From positions 624,489 through 688,488 of the forward strand of contig NZ_JH597773.1 of NCBI RefSeq assembly GCF_000243335.1: a stretch of DNA of 64,000 nt, in the 5' to 3' direction. Both the position numbers and the translations under genes were made by a program. The stretch comes from Leptonema illini DSM 21528 (GTDB taxonomy: Bacteria; Spirochaetota; Leptospiria; Leptospirales; Leptonemataceae). Shown here piece after piece: positions 17,757 to 30,009 of this stretch. The notes beneath the pieces are model-generated. The model made no database searches and was not told where the DNA came from. It saw only the letters and a list, made by a program, of their open reading frames with translations. Within the stretch, counting starts at the first letter, position 1; each line of letters begins with the position of its first letter.

Positions 17757-19447
17757 GTCACCTTACTGAAAACGATCAACGGCTCCAGAGGCCGAATACC
17801 AGCGGAATGAATGAACAGAAGACACGCAAGGCCCTGCTCTCCCTCGGCTCAAACCTGGGGGAACGAGAACAGTATCTGTGTCGGGCCCGAACGGCCATCG
17901 CTTCGCGCCATCGTATCGTGCGGCAGAGTCGCGAATTGAATAACGCCGCCCTGATCGTCACCGAACAACCCGACTTTCTCAATCAGATCATCGAGATCGA
18001 AACGACCGACAGCCCTGAAGAGCTGCTTCTTTTTTTAAAAGAGATTGAAAGAGATCTCGGTCGTATGCATCGCGAGCGTTACGGGCCGCGAGAGATCGAT
18101 CTTGACATCCTGATCTTCGAAGATGTGCAGATGCAGACGGACTTCTTGAGATTGCCGCATCCGGGTCTGATCGATCGCGCATATCTTCACGTTTTGCTGG
18201 CGGAACCTCCGTTTACCGAAAGCGAAAAAGCCCGCCATATTGACGCCGCCCGCAAGGGTATGCTGTCGACGCTGCTTCTGCCGCTCGGTCTCTTTATCGC
18301 CTCTGTTGCCTTCGTTTTTCTTCCCGCAGACGGAGTCGCCGCTCCGATCGTGCCGGCTGAGGCGTTACCCGAGGCCCTGCCCGTTCACGAAAGCGGCTCG
18401 TTCTATTATCGATCGCCCGCCTCTGTCGATGCGCAAGAACAGAAGGCCTATGCCGAGGCGCTACAGCTGCACTATGCAGACTTCCAGAATGATCTGAAAA
18501 GCGACTTCAAAAAACTTGAGGGTCGCTCTTTCGACGCGTCGTTGCTGAATGATCTGGCCGTCATTGCCGCGGAGGATAACGACCTCGAAGGCGCCGAGGC
18601 GTTGTTCCGTCTTTCGCTTTCGCGCAAGGATGCTCTGCCGACTCGCCTGAATCTGATCTTTCTCTATCTGTCACAGAACATCGAAGAGGCCGGTGCGATG
18701 CTTGCTGAGCTACAGCTAAAACTGAGCGACGAACGCAGGCTTGCCGTGCTTCAGGCGCTGCGTATTCGCCGCTTCGACGTCGCCGCCGACCGTTTTCTGC
18801 GTTCCTGGATGCAGGCCGAGGGCCTTCTTCCGCTTTCCCCTTCTTTGAAGAAGGCAGCAAAAGAAACGGCCGCTCTGTTCGAAACGATGGAGCGAAAAAA
18901 AGAGGCCCTTCTGCTCTATCAGGAAATTGACAGCCGCTCGGGCGGAACGGACTCCGACGTCGTTTCGGCGCTCGCTCGTCTGACCGAAGATGTTCTGAAA
19001 GACAGAGATCTGGCCCTGTCGCTTTACAGGCGCCTGCTCACCCTGAATACGGCCGTCGATGACGAAGATCTGAGGCATTATGCACAGCTTCTTTTTAAAA
19101 GCGGCGATTTCGCCGGTGTAGAACAGGCGCTGAAACGCCTGAAACGACCGTCGATTGACGATATACGCCTTCGTATCACCGCCCGGCTGCGTCTTGATCC
19201 TGACGCCGACGTCGATGCTCTGATCGAAGGCGCCTCATCCGTTACGGGAAGCCGCCCGAGAACGCTGTTCCTGGTTAACGACGAGAAGCGACCGGGCCAG
19301 CCGTCGCTCTTTGACGGCCTGCTTCTAAACGCGACGCAGGCCACCCTGAAAGGCGATCTGCCATATACGTTGCGCATGGAATTCTTCGGCTCTGCCGATC
19401 CGGCCACGATTGCTGAAGATCGCCGTATTCAGCAAGGGGTCTACTGA
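17753..19447 (+). CDS. folK: FolK (HPPK) fused to a membrane anchor and TPR-like domain
   Basis: The first 165 residues are 6-hydroxymethyl-dihydropterin pyrophosphokinase, the folate-pathway enzyme that transfers pyrophosphate from ATP. They contain LLSLGSNLGEREQYL, the metal-binding GPREIDLDILIFED, and LPHPGLIDRAYLHVLLAE. Instead of ending there, the frame continues through a single membrane span (LLLPLGLFIASVAFVFLP, about residues 173-190). A 370-residue helical region follows, with repeat-like AEALFRLSLSRKDALPTRLN and RLALSLYRRLL-type pairs that look like TPRs. The kinase would face the cytoplasm and the repeats the periplasm. An internal ATG at 18260, at the start of the hydrophobic stretch, could start a separate secreted product. 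Translation is coupled to the ATPase gene by ATGA. Confidence 0.8.
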   Translation: MSHLTENDQRLQRPNTSGMNEQKTRKALLSLGSNLGEREQYLCRARTAIASRHRIVRQSRELNNAALIVTEQPDFLNQIIEIETTDSPEELLLFLKEIERDLGRMHRERYGPREIDLDILIFEDVQMQTDFLRLPHPGLIDRAYLHVLLAEPPFTESEKARHIDAARKGMLSTLLLPLGLFIASVAFVFLPADGVAAPIVPAEALPEALPVHESGSFYYRSPASVDAQEQKAYAEALQLHYADFQNDLKSDFKKLEGRSFDASLLNDLAVIAAEDNDLEGAEALFRLSLSRKDALPTRLNLIFLYLSQNIEEAGAMLAELQLKLSDERRLAVLQALRIRRFDVAADRFLRSWMQAEGLLPLSPSLKKAAKETAALFETMERKKEALLLYQEIDSRSGGTDSDVVSALARLTEDVLKDRDLALSLYRRLLTLNTAVDDEDLRHYAQLLFKSGDFAGVEQALKRLKRPSIDDIRLRITARLRLDPDADVDALIEGASSVTGSRPRTLFLVNDEKRPGQPSLFDGLLLNATQATLKGDLPYTLRMEFFGSADPATIAEDRRIQQGVY

Positions 19448-19475
19448 GAATTGGTCCTGAAATGCCTCCTGCCTT

Positions 19476-20519
19476 TCAGGGGCGTTCGCCCAGCGTAACC
19501 GAAAGCTTCAGCGGTTTGCCATCGCGCAAAAGCTCGATAACGATACGTGCGCCTGCCGGCTTCGGCCCGACGATGCGGATCAGCTCACGGTAGTTTTTCA
19601 CCGTCTGTCCATCCACGCGCACGATACGATCTCCGGTTCTGATGCCGACCTTTGCCGCCGGGCCGCCATCAATGACTCCGGTTACAAGCGTGCCTTCTTC
19701 TTCAATCTGAACGCCGAGGAAGCCGCGACGTACTTTACCGTGTAGACGAAGCTCTTCAACGACCCGTAAAACGTCGTTCATGGGGATGGCGAATCCGATT
19801 CCGCCTCCTCCATCCGAGACGATCATGCGGTTCATGCCGATCACCTCGCCGTCAAGATTGATGAGCGGCCCTCCGGAGTTACCCGGATGAATGGCAGCGT
19901 CCGTTTGAATATGATTGTTGCCTGGATGGTCGAGCTCGCTGCGCGAAACGGAACTGACGATGCCAAGCGTGAAGCTGCGATCCAGTCCGAAAGGGTTACC
20001 CAGGGCGAGAGCGAAATCTCCGACGCGAACGCTATCGGAATCACCCGGATAAATGGGAACGAATTTCTTTTCTTTAAGCGGCACGGTCGGATCCACTTTA
20101 AGAAGAGCGAGGTCGGTCATGGCATCGACGCCGATCACCTTCGCCGGGTAGGCCCTGCGATCGATGATAACCTCGACGCTCGACGCTCCCATCACGACAT
20201 GGGCGTTCGTGCACAGGAATCCCTCCTCGCTCAGGATGAAGCCTGATCCGAGCCCGGCCGGTACGCTGCGATTCTCGTTCTTCTCAAGCAGATCGGTTTT
20301 GATAAAGACGACCGAATAACGATAGAGATCATAGATGCGCCTGAATCTCTCCTGAACGACATGCACCTGCGTCTGTGAGGCATCTTCTTTTAACGGGGAT
20401 TTGCGGTTTGATAGAAAAGGGGCAGCCTGAAGCGAGCCGGCCGCGAGCAGGAACGTTAACAGGCCGTATGACAGGCGCCGGGCGGCGCCGCTGCGAAAAG
20501 GGAGAGAAATAACTTTCAT
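19476..20519 (-). CDS. HtrA/DegP-type periplasmic serine protease
   Basis: Envelope quality-control protease. An N-terminal signal (LSYGLLTFLLAAGSLQAAP) is followed by a trypsin-like domain with the catalytic triad His107 (CTNAHVV), Asp136 (MTDLALL) and Ser215 (HPGNSGGPL), then a single PDZ domain from about residue 245 (GFLGVQIEEEG, GIRTGDRIVRVDGQTVKNY). At 347 residues with one PDZ it resembles DegS or short HtrA proteins rather than two-PDZ DegP. The signal segment may stay uncleaved as an anchor. Located 95 bp downstream of hsp20 on the same strand; a hairpin with CTGCTCG arms sits between them, so co-transcription is uncertain. The pairing of a periplasmic protease with a cytoplasmic chaperone fits a stress-response role. 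Confidence 0.92.
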   Translation of the reverse strand: MKVISLPFRSGAARRLSYGLLTFLLAAGSLQAAPFLSNRKSPLKEDASQTQVHVVQERFRRIYDLYRYSVVFIKTDLLEKNENRSVPAGLGSGFILSEEGFLCTNAHVVMGASSVEVIIDRRAYPAKVIGVDAMTDLALLKVDPTVPLKEKKFVPIYPGDSDSVRVGDFALALGNPFGLDRSFTLGIVSSVSRSELDHPGNNHIQTDAAIHPGNSGGPLINLDGEVIGMNRMIVSDGGGGIGFAIPMNDVLRVVEELRLHGKVRRGFLGVQIEEEGTLVTGVIDGGPAAKVGIRTGDRIVRVDGQTVKNYRELIRIVGPKPAGARIVIELLRDGKPLKLSVTLGERP

Positions 20520-20614
20520 CCGTCACAGTATCGACCTGCTCGCAGCCGAAAAAAAGGCCACGAGCAGATCGTTCTTACTCTTCAAAATCTCCGCAAAGAC
20601 GGCATTCGCGCCTG

Positions 20615-20998
20615 TCAGGCCTGCTCGCCGCGGATCTGAATCTTGCGAACGACGGGTTCGATACGCGGAAGCACAAGCTTCAGAACTCCGTTTTTGACCG
20701 TCGCCTCGATCTTATCACGATCGATTCGATCACCGAGCGTGAACGAGCGGCGATAATCGCCGACGCCATATTCCGCGTAGCGAAGCTTTGAGCCGGTCGG
20801 AATCTCTTCGTTCACTTTTGCGTTGATGGTCAGCACGTCTTTTTCAAGCGTGATGTCGACGGACTGCTCATCGGCGCCCGGCACGTCGGCATAGAGAATA
20901 AAGCTGGTTTCGTTCTCGAAGATGTCGACGGCCGGGGTATAGAGCTGTCGGCGCTCGCTTCTCGTTTCCTGGTTGGTCTTTTCAAGTACGGCTGTCAT
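20615..20998 (-). CDS. Small heat-shock protein, Hsp20 family
   Basis: ATP-independent holdase chaperone that keeps unfolding proteins soluble in large oligomers. The 127-residue chain has a short N-terminal arm, an alpha-crystallin domain (ILYADVPGADEQSVDITLEK through ATVKNGVLKLVLPR), and a C-terminal I-x-I motif (KIQI) for oligomer contacts. The start at 20998 is fixed by a strong AGGAGGA ribosome site 4-5 bp upstream; the longer open frame has no such site. A near-perfect sigma-54 promoter lies at 21045-21060, giving a leader of about 36 nt. No CIRCE element was seen. This suggests control by an enhancer-binding activator instead of HrcA or sigma-32. Confidence 0.93.
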   Translation of the reverse strand: MTAVLEKTNQETRSERRQLYTPAVDIFENETSFILYADVPGADEQSVDITLEKDVLTINAKVNEEIPTGSKLRYAEYGVGDYRRSFTLGDRIDRDKIEATVKNGVLKLVLPRIEPVVRKIQIRGEQA

Positions 20999-21044
20999 GG
21001 TCTCCTCCTGTGCAGCTTTGCTGCGGATTCTACAGCAATCGTTT

Positions 21045-21060
21045 TGCAACGAGCGTGCCA
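21045..21060 (-). promoter_or_regulatory. Sigma-54 (-24/-12) promoter of hsp20
   Basis: The minus strand reads TGGCACG-CTCG-TTGCA. The RpoN consensus is TGGCACG-N4-TTGC(A/T), so every fixed position and the spacing match. The predicted start of transcription lies near 21034, ahead of a good ribosome binding site. Confidence 0.85.
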
Positions 21061-21169
21061 GCTGCAGAACCTGTGATTGCCGCACGAGACCGCCATCACA
21101 GAGAGGAATTATGACAGATTGTCAGGCATGGCAGAATCACGAGTCACAGACATCTCCGCCCCGTCGCCG

Positions 21170-22561
21170 TCAGGGCCTGCGTTCCAGCAAAACGGCCGAT
21201 TCGAGATGAGTCGTCTGCGGAAAAGGATCGGTCACGGCAGCAAAGACAGGCCTGTAAACCTCGCGCAGCGCAAGCAGATTCTCCACCTGCGCCGACGGAT
21301 TGCATGAGATATAGAGCAGCAGCGGAGCCGGATGTTCGTTCAGCCAGCGGATCACGCCGGGGGCAAGGCCGGCCCGAGGCGGATCAACGATGACAAGATT
21401 GGCTTCAGGAAACAGCATCTCGCCTCTGTTAAGATCTCGGGCCTGAAGATCAAAAGTAAAGCCCGCTCCTTTCGACTTCAAATAGCTCTCAATATTGCGT
21501 CGGCCCAGTTCGATTCCCGAGGCCGAAAAATCCGCGCCATGCAGGGCCGTTATCCCGGTTAGCGTTTCGGCAAGAACAAGGGACAGAACAGCCGAGCCGC
21601 AATAGAGATCGATGACCGAACCGCCATGCCAGCGCGGACGCACCGCTTCAAGGGCCGCCTGATAGAGCCTGAAAAATCCGTCCGGGTTCGGTTGGAAAAA
21701 GGCGTCGGGAGGCACCTGAAACGAAAGAGGGCCTAACGCCTCTTCAAAATAAGGATCTCCGTAAAGAAGCTGCGATCCCGGGACGGCAGACACTTCGGAT
21801 AACGGCCCGACCTCCCCCGTGAAGAGAGAGAAGCGATAGCCGCTTTCTCTTTCATAGCCTTCAAGCATCTTGCAGAGCTCGCTCACAAACTCTCTGAAGA
21901 CGGGCACATCGGCATTGCCCTCACATGACGTCAGGATGACGGCTCCGCTTATTCTGCCCTCGCGAATCGTTACGTATTTCAGGATGCCGGCTTTCTCACG
22001 TCGCATGAAAGGCAGCCCCGGATATGCGGAGATCAGCCTTCGCGTGCGCGAGAGGATCTCGTCGGCCCGGCCTCTCTGAATATGGCACGAGCGAATGTCT
22101 ACGAATCGCCGAAAGTCACCGGCAGGACGCAATCCGACTATACTGCCTTCTGAGCCACTCTCCTCTGAAGAACTCCGTTCGACGGCCTTGCCTTCCACGA
22201 CGAAATCCATTCGGTTACGATAACGCTGTACACGCTCGGGCATCAGCTCGATCGGGGTGACCGCAAAATGCGCGATCATGTCCGCTCTGTAAGATCTGAC
22301 CTTGAGTTCAAACTGCTCGTCGATACTCAGGTGCTGGCCGCGACAGCCGCCACATACTCCGAAATGCTCGCAGAACGGTTCCTGACGGGCAGCCGGGCCG
22401 CGCTCGATCTCGTCGACGATCAGGCGTCGGCGTTTGCCCCGGCCGAAAATACGGTAAGAAATGCGATCCCCGGGAAGGGCAAAGGGGACGCCATAAACGC
22501 GTTCTGCGTGAATCAGTTCTCCTTCCAGTTTCGCGTTCAGACGCTCAATCAATGCCGACAT
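21170..22561 (-). CDS. rlmD: 23S rRNA (uracil-5-)-methyltransferase, RumA/RlmD-like
   Basis: SAM-dependent RNA m5U methyltransferase. A TRAM-like N-terminal segment (FALPGDRISYRIFG) is followed by the iron-sulfur cysteines CEHFGVCGGC and a later SCHIQ. The Rossmann methyltransferase domain shows FQPNPDGFF, VIDLYCGSAVLSL, VIVDPPRAGL and the catalytic YISCNPSAQ. The cluster marks the RumA/TrmA group; which uracil is methylated (23S U1939 or U747, or tRNA U54) cannot be decided from motifs alone. At 463 residues it is full length and cytoplasmic. The upstream gene is divergent and the downstream hsp20 has its own promoter, so it is probably transcribed alone. Confidence 0.88.
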   Translation of the reverse strand: MSALIERLNAKLEGELIHAERVYGVPFALPGDRISYRIFGRGKRRRLIVDEIERGPAARQEPFCEHFGVCGGCRGQHLSIDEQFELKVRSYRADMIAHFAVTPIELMPERVQRYRNRMDFVVEGKAVERSSSEESGSEGSIVGLRPAGDFRRFVDIRSCHIQRGRADEILSRTRRLISAYPGLPFMRREKAGILKYVTIREGRISGAVILTSCEGNADVPVFREFVSELCKMLEGYERESGYRFSLFTGEVGPLSEVSAVPGSQLLYGDPYFEEALGPLSFQVPPDAFFQPNPDGFFRLYQAALEAVRPRWHGGSVIDLYCGSAVLSLVLAETLTGITALHGADFSASGIELGRRNIESYLKSKGAGFTFDLQARDLNRGEMLFPEANLVIVDPPRAGLAPGVIRWLNEHPAPLLLYISCNPSAQVENLLALREVYRPVFAAVTDPFPQTTHLESAVLLERRP

Positions 22562-22657
22562 AATCCCTTCCTGTAACCGTTCAATTCGACGATCTTTGAT
22601 GACGATCTTATATTAGACATGTCCTCTCTATTAAAGAGGGGCTGACCGGCAACACAG

Positions 22658-25002
22658 ATGGAATGGCTGCTCTTACTCCTGCTTGGCTCACTGGCCGCCG
22701 GTACCGTGTACTGGACGGCCTCTTCGCGGCCCTCCGATGAAAAGAAGGAGCCCGACGGAGAAGGGCCGCGCTCCAGCCCCGAGCTGCCCGAACGACGCGA
22801 AAGAGCTCCCGTCGTCGATGTGAAATCCGACATCGATAAGTTCCGTGAATTCCTCTCAAAGGCTCCCGAACCGATACGACCCGACGTCGTCGATACGAAA
22901 GAGAAGTCGGCAAAGGATGCCGCCGAAGAGTTGCGAAAGGAGCTTCGCCGTAAGAAGAAGCCTCTTAAAGTCACCTTCTCCACCGATCAGATCATTCCGC
23001 GATCCTCGCCACATGCCTTTCACCGCAGACCGTTACAGAGCGCCGAGCAGTTCGTCGAACAGCAGCTCGCCGATGAGGCCCTTCACCTTTATGAAAGGGT
23101 AGATCGTCGCGTCGAAAACGAAGAGATCAACCGAAAGATCCGCACCAACATCGAAGATATCCGCCGCTGGATGGAAGGCCTGGACGGCGATGACGATGAG
23201 CCGCTGACCTTTCCCGAAATCATCATTCCGCTTACGACGCAGGCTCTTGCGCTTGAAAGCCTGAGCGAAGGTCTGCGCAAGATCTCTGAAACCCTTTCCC
23301 GCGACATCGCATCGGCCTTGCGCGAAGATGGCGCGCTGCGCGCCGAGCTAAGGCAGGGCGCCCCCCCGCGCATGCCGCCGATTCCACCCGAGCAGACCGA
23401 ACCCGGCCCCCAGGGTTATCCAGAAGGCACACCGGGCGCAGTCGCTCCTGCGGGGCATGCTCCAGCAGGCGGTGCTCCGAGTCCAGCTTCCTCCGGAGCC
23501 CCCTCTATCGGAACAGGAATCCCTGCTCCACAGTCCTTGCAGGGTTATCCAGGTCCTGCTGGAGGAGCGGCCCCGACGACTCCCCAGGGTTACCCGGCAA
23601 CGGCGCCCGGCCCGAGCGGTCGCCGTATTTATGTAGCGCCTCCTCCCGTTACCATGCCCGGCGACGCTGAGGCCGGCGTTCCAGGCATTACCGTCTTCCC
23701 TCAGGTCGCTCCTGTAGGGCCGGGCGTGACGACAGGGCCGGCCGATTACTTTCGACATGCGCGCGAGGATTTCAAATTCGATGAACAGGGACGCCTGATC
23801 ACCGACGGCCGTACCGACGAAGATTTCGAGGAGCAGTGGGAAAAATACCGCATGCTTCCGCTGAGTGATCGTCGAGCCGGAGATGAGCGGCGTCGGCCCG
23901 AAGATGAAACGGATGAGCGAATTGACCGACGCTCGCGCGAAGACAGACGCAAGAACGATCTTTTTCTCGAACGAGATGAATTCCTCGATTCCTGGAAGCG
24001 TCATGAAGAACGCAAGCGCATGCTCGAACAGCGCGGAATCGCTCCCGTTCCGGACGCCGACATCATAATCGCTCCCTTCCCGTATCAGGAAGGAGCGGCC
24101 GCTCAACCCTATTCTGAGCCGATCGGGCTGCCCGACGCCGACGAACATCCGCTCGATCGAGCTCTTGAAGAGGCCGGATCGTTAGTCGACCAGATCCACA
24201 CCGAGATACATGCAGGCGGAGCGCCTTCGCCCGAAGATCTGCCCTCCCTTGAATTGCCGGGCGCCGAATACGAAGGCGTTCCGGAACGCGAATACCACGC
24301 CGACCGCCCGGCCGGCGCCGATACGCGCGTGGAGCTTGTTCCTCCCGTTCTCGACTCAATTAAGTTACCCGAAGCCGGCGACATGCCGGCCTCTGACCTG
24401 ATGCCGTCGACGGATGGGGCTTCAAAGATCGAAATCGTCGAGCAGCCTCTCGGAGCGCTGCACCTGCCTGATCCTGAAAGCATTCCCGGTATGCCGCCGG
24501 CAGAGGCTGCGGAAACACCGGCCGGAAGAGACGAAGACTACGGTCCAGGGCGGCCGCCTGAAAAACCCGAACAGGCTGAGGCCGAAACAAAAACACAGGA
24601 AGAATCGTTCGGCGAAGGCGTGGAAGCCGCCGACATTCCTGAAATGCCGGAGTTACCCGAGGAACGCGGCCCGGTTCAGGAGATTCGCGGCGTCCTTGAA
24701 TTGAAGCCGCCCGACGAAGACGACGCCCCGTTCCTGACGCTCACCTACGATTTCTCGAAAATCCCCGATTCTTTCAAGTTAAGTCGCGACTATCACACGA
24801 TGGAATTCGTGTATTACAAGTACAAGCCGATGCTCATCAAGGCGCAGGAATTCGCCCGCCGCAAGATGCTGAAAAGCGCCCTCAACTATTACCGCGTCAT
24901 CAAGAGTCAGAACATCCCTCCTGAGTTCCGACGCATGGTGAATCGCAATATTCAGGATATTACGGATTACCTCGAGAAGTTCATGATGAGCCGGAGCGGC
25001 GA

Positions 25003-25006
<4 letters not shown>
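22658..25006 (+). CDS. Large membrane-anchored proline-rich acidic protein, unknown function
   Basis: I do not recognise the family. The 782-residue chain opens with one hydrophobic span (WLLLLLLGSLAAGTVYWTAS). Next come a charged helical segment (about 126-173), a Pro/Gly/Ala-rich region with three QGYP motifs (about 250-320), a highly charged Arg/Asp/Glu segment (about 400-470), a long acidic Pro/Glu-rich stretch and a basic helical C-terminal domain (about 715-778). The helical parts at 126-173 and 726-777 look related: ALHLYERV with KIRTNIEDIRRWME, against ALNYYRVI with MVNRNIQDITDYLE. The layout suggests a tether or scaffold whose two ends carry matching TPR-like modules. The stop overlaps the transporter start by 4 bp. 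Confidence 0.75.
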
Positions 25007-28079
<3,073 letters not shown>

Positions 28080-28188
28080 TCAGCACAAAAGAGTTCGCGC
28101 GAAAACTGATCCCCGATCTCAAGAAGAAAAGACTCAGAAGGCTCCCATGAGTCGTCCTTACAAAGATCTCAAGAGTCCCGATATCGAA

Positions 28189-28204
28189 GAGGCCTTGCGG
28201 CCTC
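28189..28204 (-). promoter_or_regulatory. Hairpin between bufA and the maturase gene
   Basis: GAGGCC and GGCCTC arms with a 4-nt loop begin 10 nt after the bufA stop codon. No U-tract follows, so it is more likely an RNA-stabilising or partial attenuation hairpin than a full terminator. Such an element would allow more precursor than enzyme to be made from one transcript. Confidence 0.5.
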
Positions 28205-28214
28205 CTCAGCGGTT

Positions 28215-28484
28215 TCACATGCTCATAGAAAGCGGTTTGAACGTGCCCTTTTGCGCGTTGCATTCCTCTTCGGTCATCTTCAGCCAGCCCTGCCCCTTGC
28301 AGGCATTCTGTCCGGCGCAGCTATGGTCTTTGCCGCCACAGGCTCCCTGGCCTTTACAGGAATTGATTCCGTGGCATTCCCCTTTCACCGCCTCAGCCTT
28401 TGGCTTTTCTGCCTGGGGCGAACAGGTAGCGGCAAACATGAGTCCGCCTACGGCGGCGGTAAAAAACAGTCCCGACTTTTTCAT
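28215..28484 (-). CDS. bufA: Bufferin-like RiPP precursor peptide (BufA2 type)
   Basis: An 89-residue exported peptide. An N-terminal signal (KKSGLFFTAAVGGLMFAATC) is followed by a Lys/Ala/Glu spacer and a cysteine-rich core: GECHGINSCKGQGACGG, then HSCAGQNACKGQGW, then TEEECNAQKG. Cysteines are at 21, 37, 43, 49, 56, 62 and 75. The NSCKGQ and NACKGQGW motifs match the BufA2 class of copper-related bufferins, whose core cysteines are oxidised by an MNIO enzyme. Cys21 might act as a lipoprotein cysteine, although Ala-Ala-Thr before it is a poor lipobox. An AAGGAG ribosome site 8 bp before the ATG fixes this start. It would buffer copper or other metals in the periplasm. Confidence 0.85.
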   Translation of the reverse strand: MKKSGLFFTAAVGGLMFAATCSPQAEKPKAEAVKGECHGINSCKGQGACGGKDHSCAGQNACKGQGWLKMTEEECNAQKGTFKPLSMSM

Positions 28485-28599
28485 CTTATACTCCTTATTA
28501 CAAGCTATCTTAAACAGAGACATCTGTGCTGGTTTTCGAACGGCAAAACCTGACGCTTTGCCTCAAATTTTCAGCGAGATTAAATCCCGATGTCTTTCG

Positions 28600-29994
28600 T
28601 CAGAGATCCTGATCCGTTACACGTCGGATGCAGAATACGGTCACATCATCTTCACAGGGAATCGATCCTCTGAAATGATCGAAATCCTTTACAATGTGAT
28701 CGGTGAGCGCCTTTTCCGTCAACTCTTCCTGCCCTTCAATCAGCCTCTGCAGCTGGCCAATAAGGCGATCAAAGCCATACAGCTCTCCTTTTTCGTTTCG
28801 AGCTTCTGTCAGGCCGTCAGTGAAAAGAAAGAGTATATCGTCTACCTCCATCATCAGCTCGAATTCCATGATACGTCGACGATCTTCAATGTGCTCAAGC
28901 CCGAGCCAGATGCCATGCGACGGAACGATCTCAATCTCCCCCCTGCGACGGCGCAGCAGGACGAGCTTCTGATGCGATCCCGTAAAACTCAATCGTCCCT
29001 GATCGTCGATTCTCGCCAGGAGAAACGTCATATAACTGCGAATATTAAGTTTACGAACGACCTGATGGAAGGAATTATTCAGCTCCACAAGTACGTCAGA
29101 CGGTTTATCAAGCCCGAGTTCCATCAGAAGATATGCAAGCATGCTGCGGACCTGCATACTCAACATGCCGGCCTGAAGGCCGTGCCCGCTCACGTCTCCG
29201 ATGGCAAACCAGTTCGCAGTGCCGGCTCTGAGCGCTTCGTGATAATCTCCACCTACGACGGCAGCCGGGCGTGACACCGAGTCGATTCTATACGATCCTA
29301 TGCGGCTCATCTGCGGAACAAGATCCTGCTGCACGCGAGCGGCGAGCTCCAGGTCTTTTTCGCGCTCCCTGTTCAGATCCTTTAGCTGCCGCTCGGAGGA
29401 TTCGCGAAAATAGTCATAGGCCTCGCTGATGAGCCATACCATAAGGCCGGCGATAATCGTATTCGTCGCTATGTTGATTCGGTAGTCCATCACGCGGGGA
29501 TCGATGATGACGACTCCGTCCAGCGAAGGAACGTTGATAAGCGGAACATAGGCGACAGACATAACAAAGAGAATGGCAAGCGAATACCAGCGCCCGAAAA
29601 GCAGATGGGCCGAAAGAAGGATCATAAAAAAGAAGGGCAGATTCCGCGGAGGAAAGATCGGATACGTATATGCGTCGATGATGTTGTGAAGGGCGCCAAG
29701 CCCGATGAAGGCAGCCGTTACATAATCGACGCCTTTCGCCTTCATAAAAAGGACCCATGCCAATCCCGTCGTAAAGACGGCGATCATGCTTACGAAAAGC
29801 AACAGCCTTACGCCGCCGGCAAGAAAGACAACAGGTAGCTTTGATATCAGGATCAGATTGAATACGGTACCGACGCCCATCAGTATACGCAAACGTCTGC
29901 GCGATCTCGATTCACGTAGAATCGGATGATCTTCGGGCAGATAGGCGTCGAGATAACGCATCCCGGCTCTGTATAGTTTATCACGAAAGTTCAT
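28600..29994 (-). CDS. Membrane-bound PP2C-type phosphatase with SpoIIE domain
   Basis: Serine/threonine phosphatase of the SpoIIE/RsbU kind, which usually dephosphorylates anti-anti-sigma (STAS) proteins. The N-terminal 200 residues contain five or six hydrophobic spans (for example LLLFVSMIAVFTTGLAWVLF, LAILFVMSVAYVPLI, NTIIAGLMVWLI). A short coiled-coil linker follows (LKDLNREREKDLELAARVQQ), then the catalytic domain from about residue 235. The metal-binding motifs are VVGGDYHEAL, FAIGDVSGHGLQAGM and LFTDGLTEARN, all intact. The membrane part may sense an envelope signal. No STAS or anti-sigma gene is beside it. It ends 77 bp downstream of where the bufA leader begins, and an unknown exported protein gene lies upstream. 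Confidence 0.9.
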   Translation of the reverse strand: MNFRDKLYRAGMRYLDAYLPEDHPILRESRSRRRLRILMGVGTVFNLILISKLPVVFLAGGVRLLLFVSMIAVFTTGLAWVLFMKAKGVDYVTAAFIGLGALHNIIDAYTYPIFPPRNLPFFFMILLSAHLLFGRWYSLAILFVMSVAYVPLINVPSLDGVVIIDPRVMDYRINIATNTIIAGLMVWLISEAYDYFRESSERQLKDLNREREKDLELAARVQQDLVPQMSRIGSYRIDSVSRPAAVVGGDYHEALRAGTANWFAIGDVSGHGLQAGMLSMQVRSMLAYLLMELGLDKPSDVLVELNNSFHQVVRKLNIRSYMTFLLARIDDQGRLSFTGSHQKLVLLRRRRGEIEIVPSHGIWLGLEHIEDRRRIMEFELMMEVDDILFLFTDGLTEARNEKGELYGFDRLIGQLQRLIEGQEELTEKALTDHIVKDFDHFRGSIPCEDDVTVFCIRRVTDQDL

Positions 29995-30009
29995 TGAATC
30001 AGGGGCCGG

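Noticed and set aside
20525-20580. Hairpin with CTGCTCG arms between hsp20 and htrA as a terminator
   Set aside because: The T-run lies in the loop and the stem has mismatches, so it is not a typical intrinsic terminator; its effect is unclear.
23348-24148. 266-codon minus-strand frame opposite the proline-rich protein
   Set aside because: It is a shadow of the biased codon usage in the repetitive plus-strand gene and has no domain.
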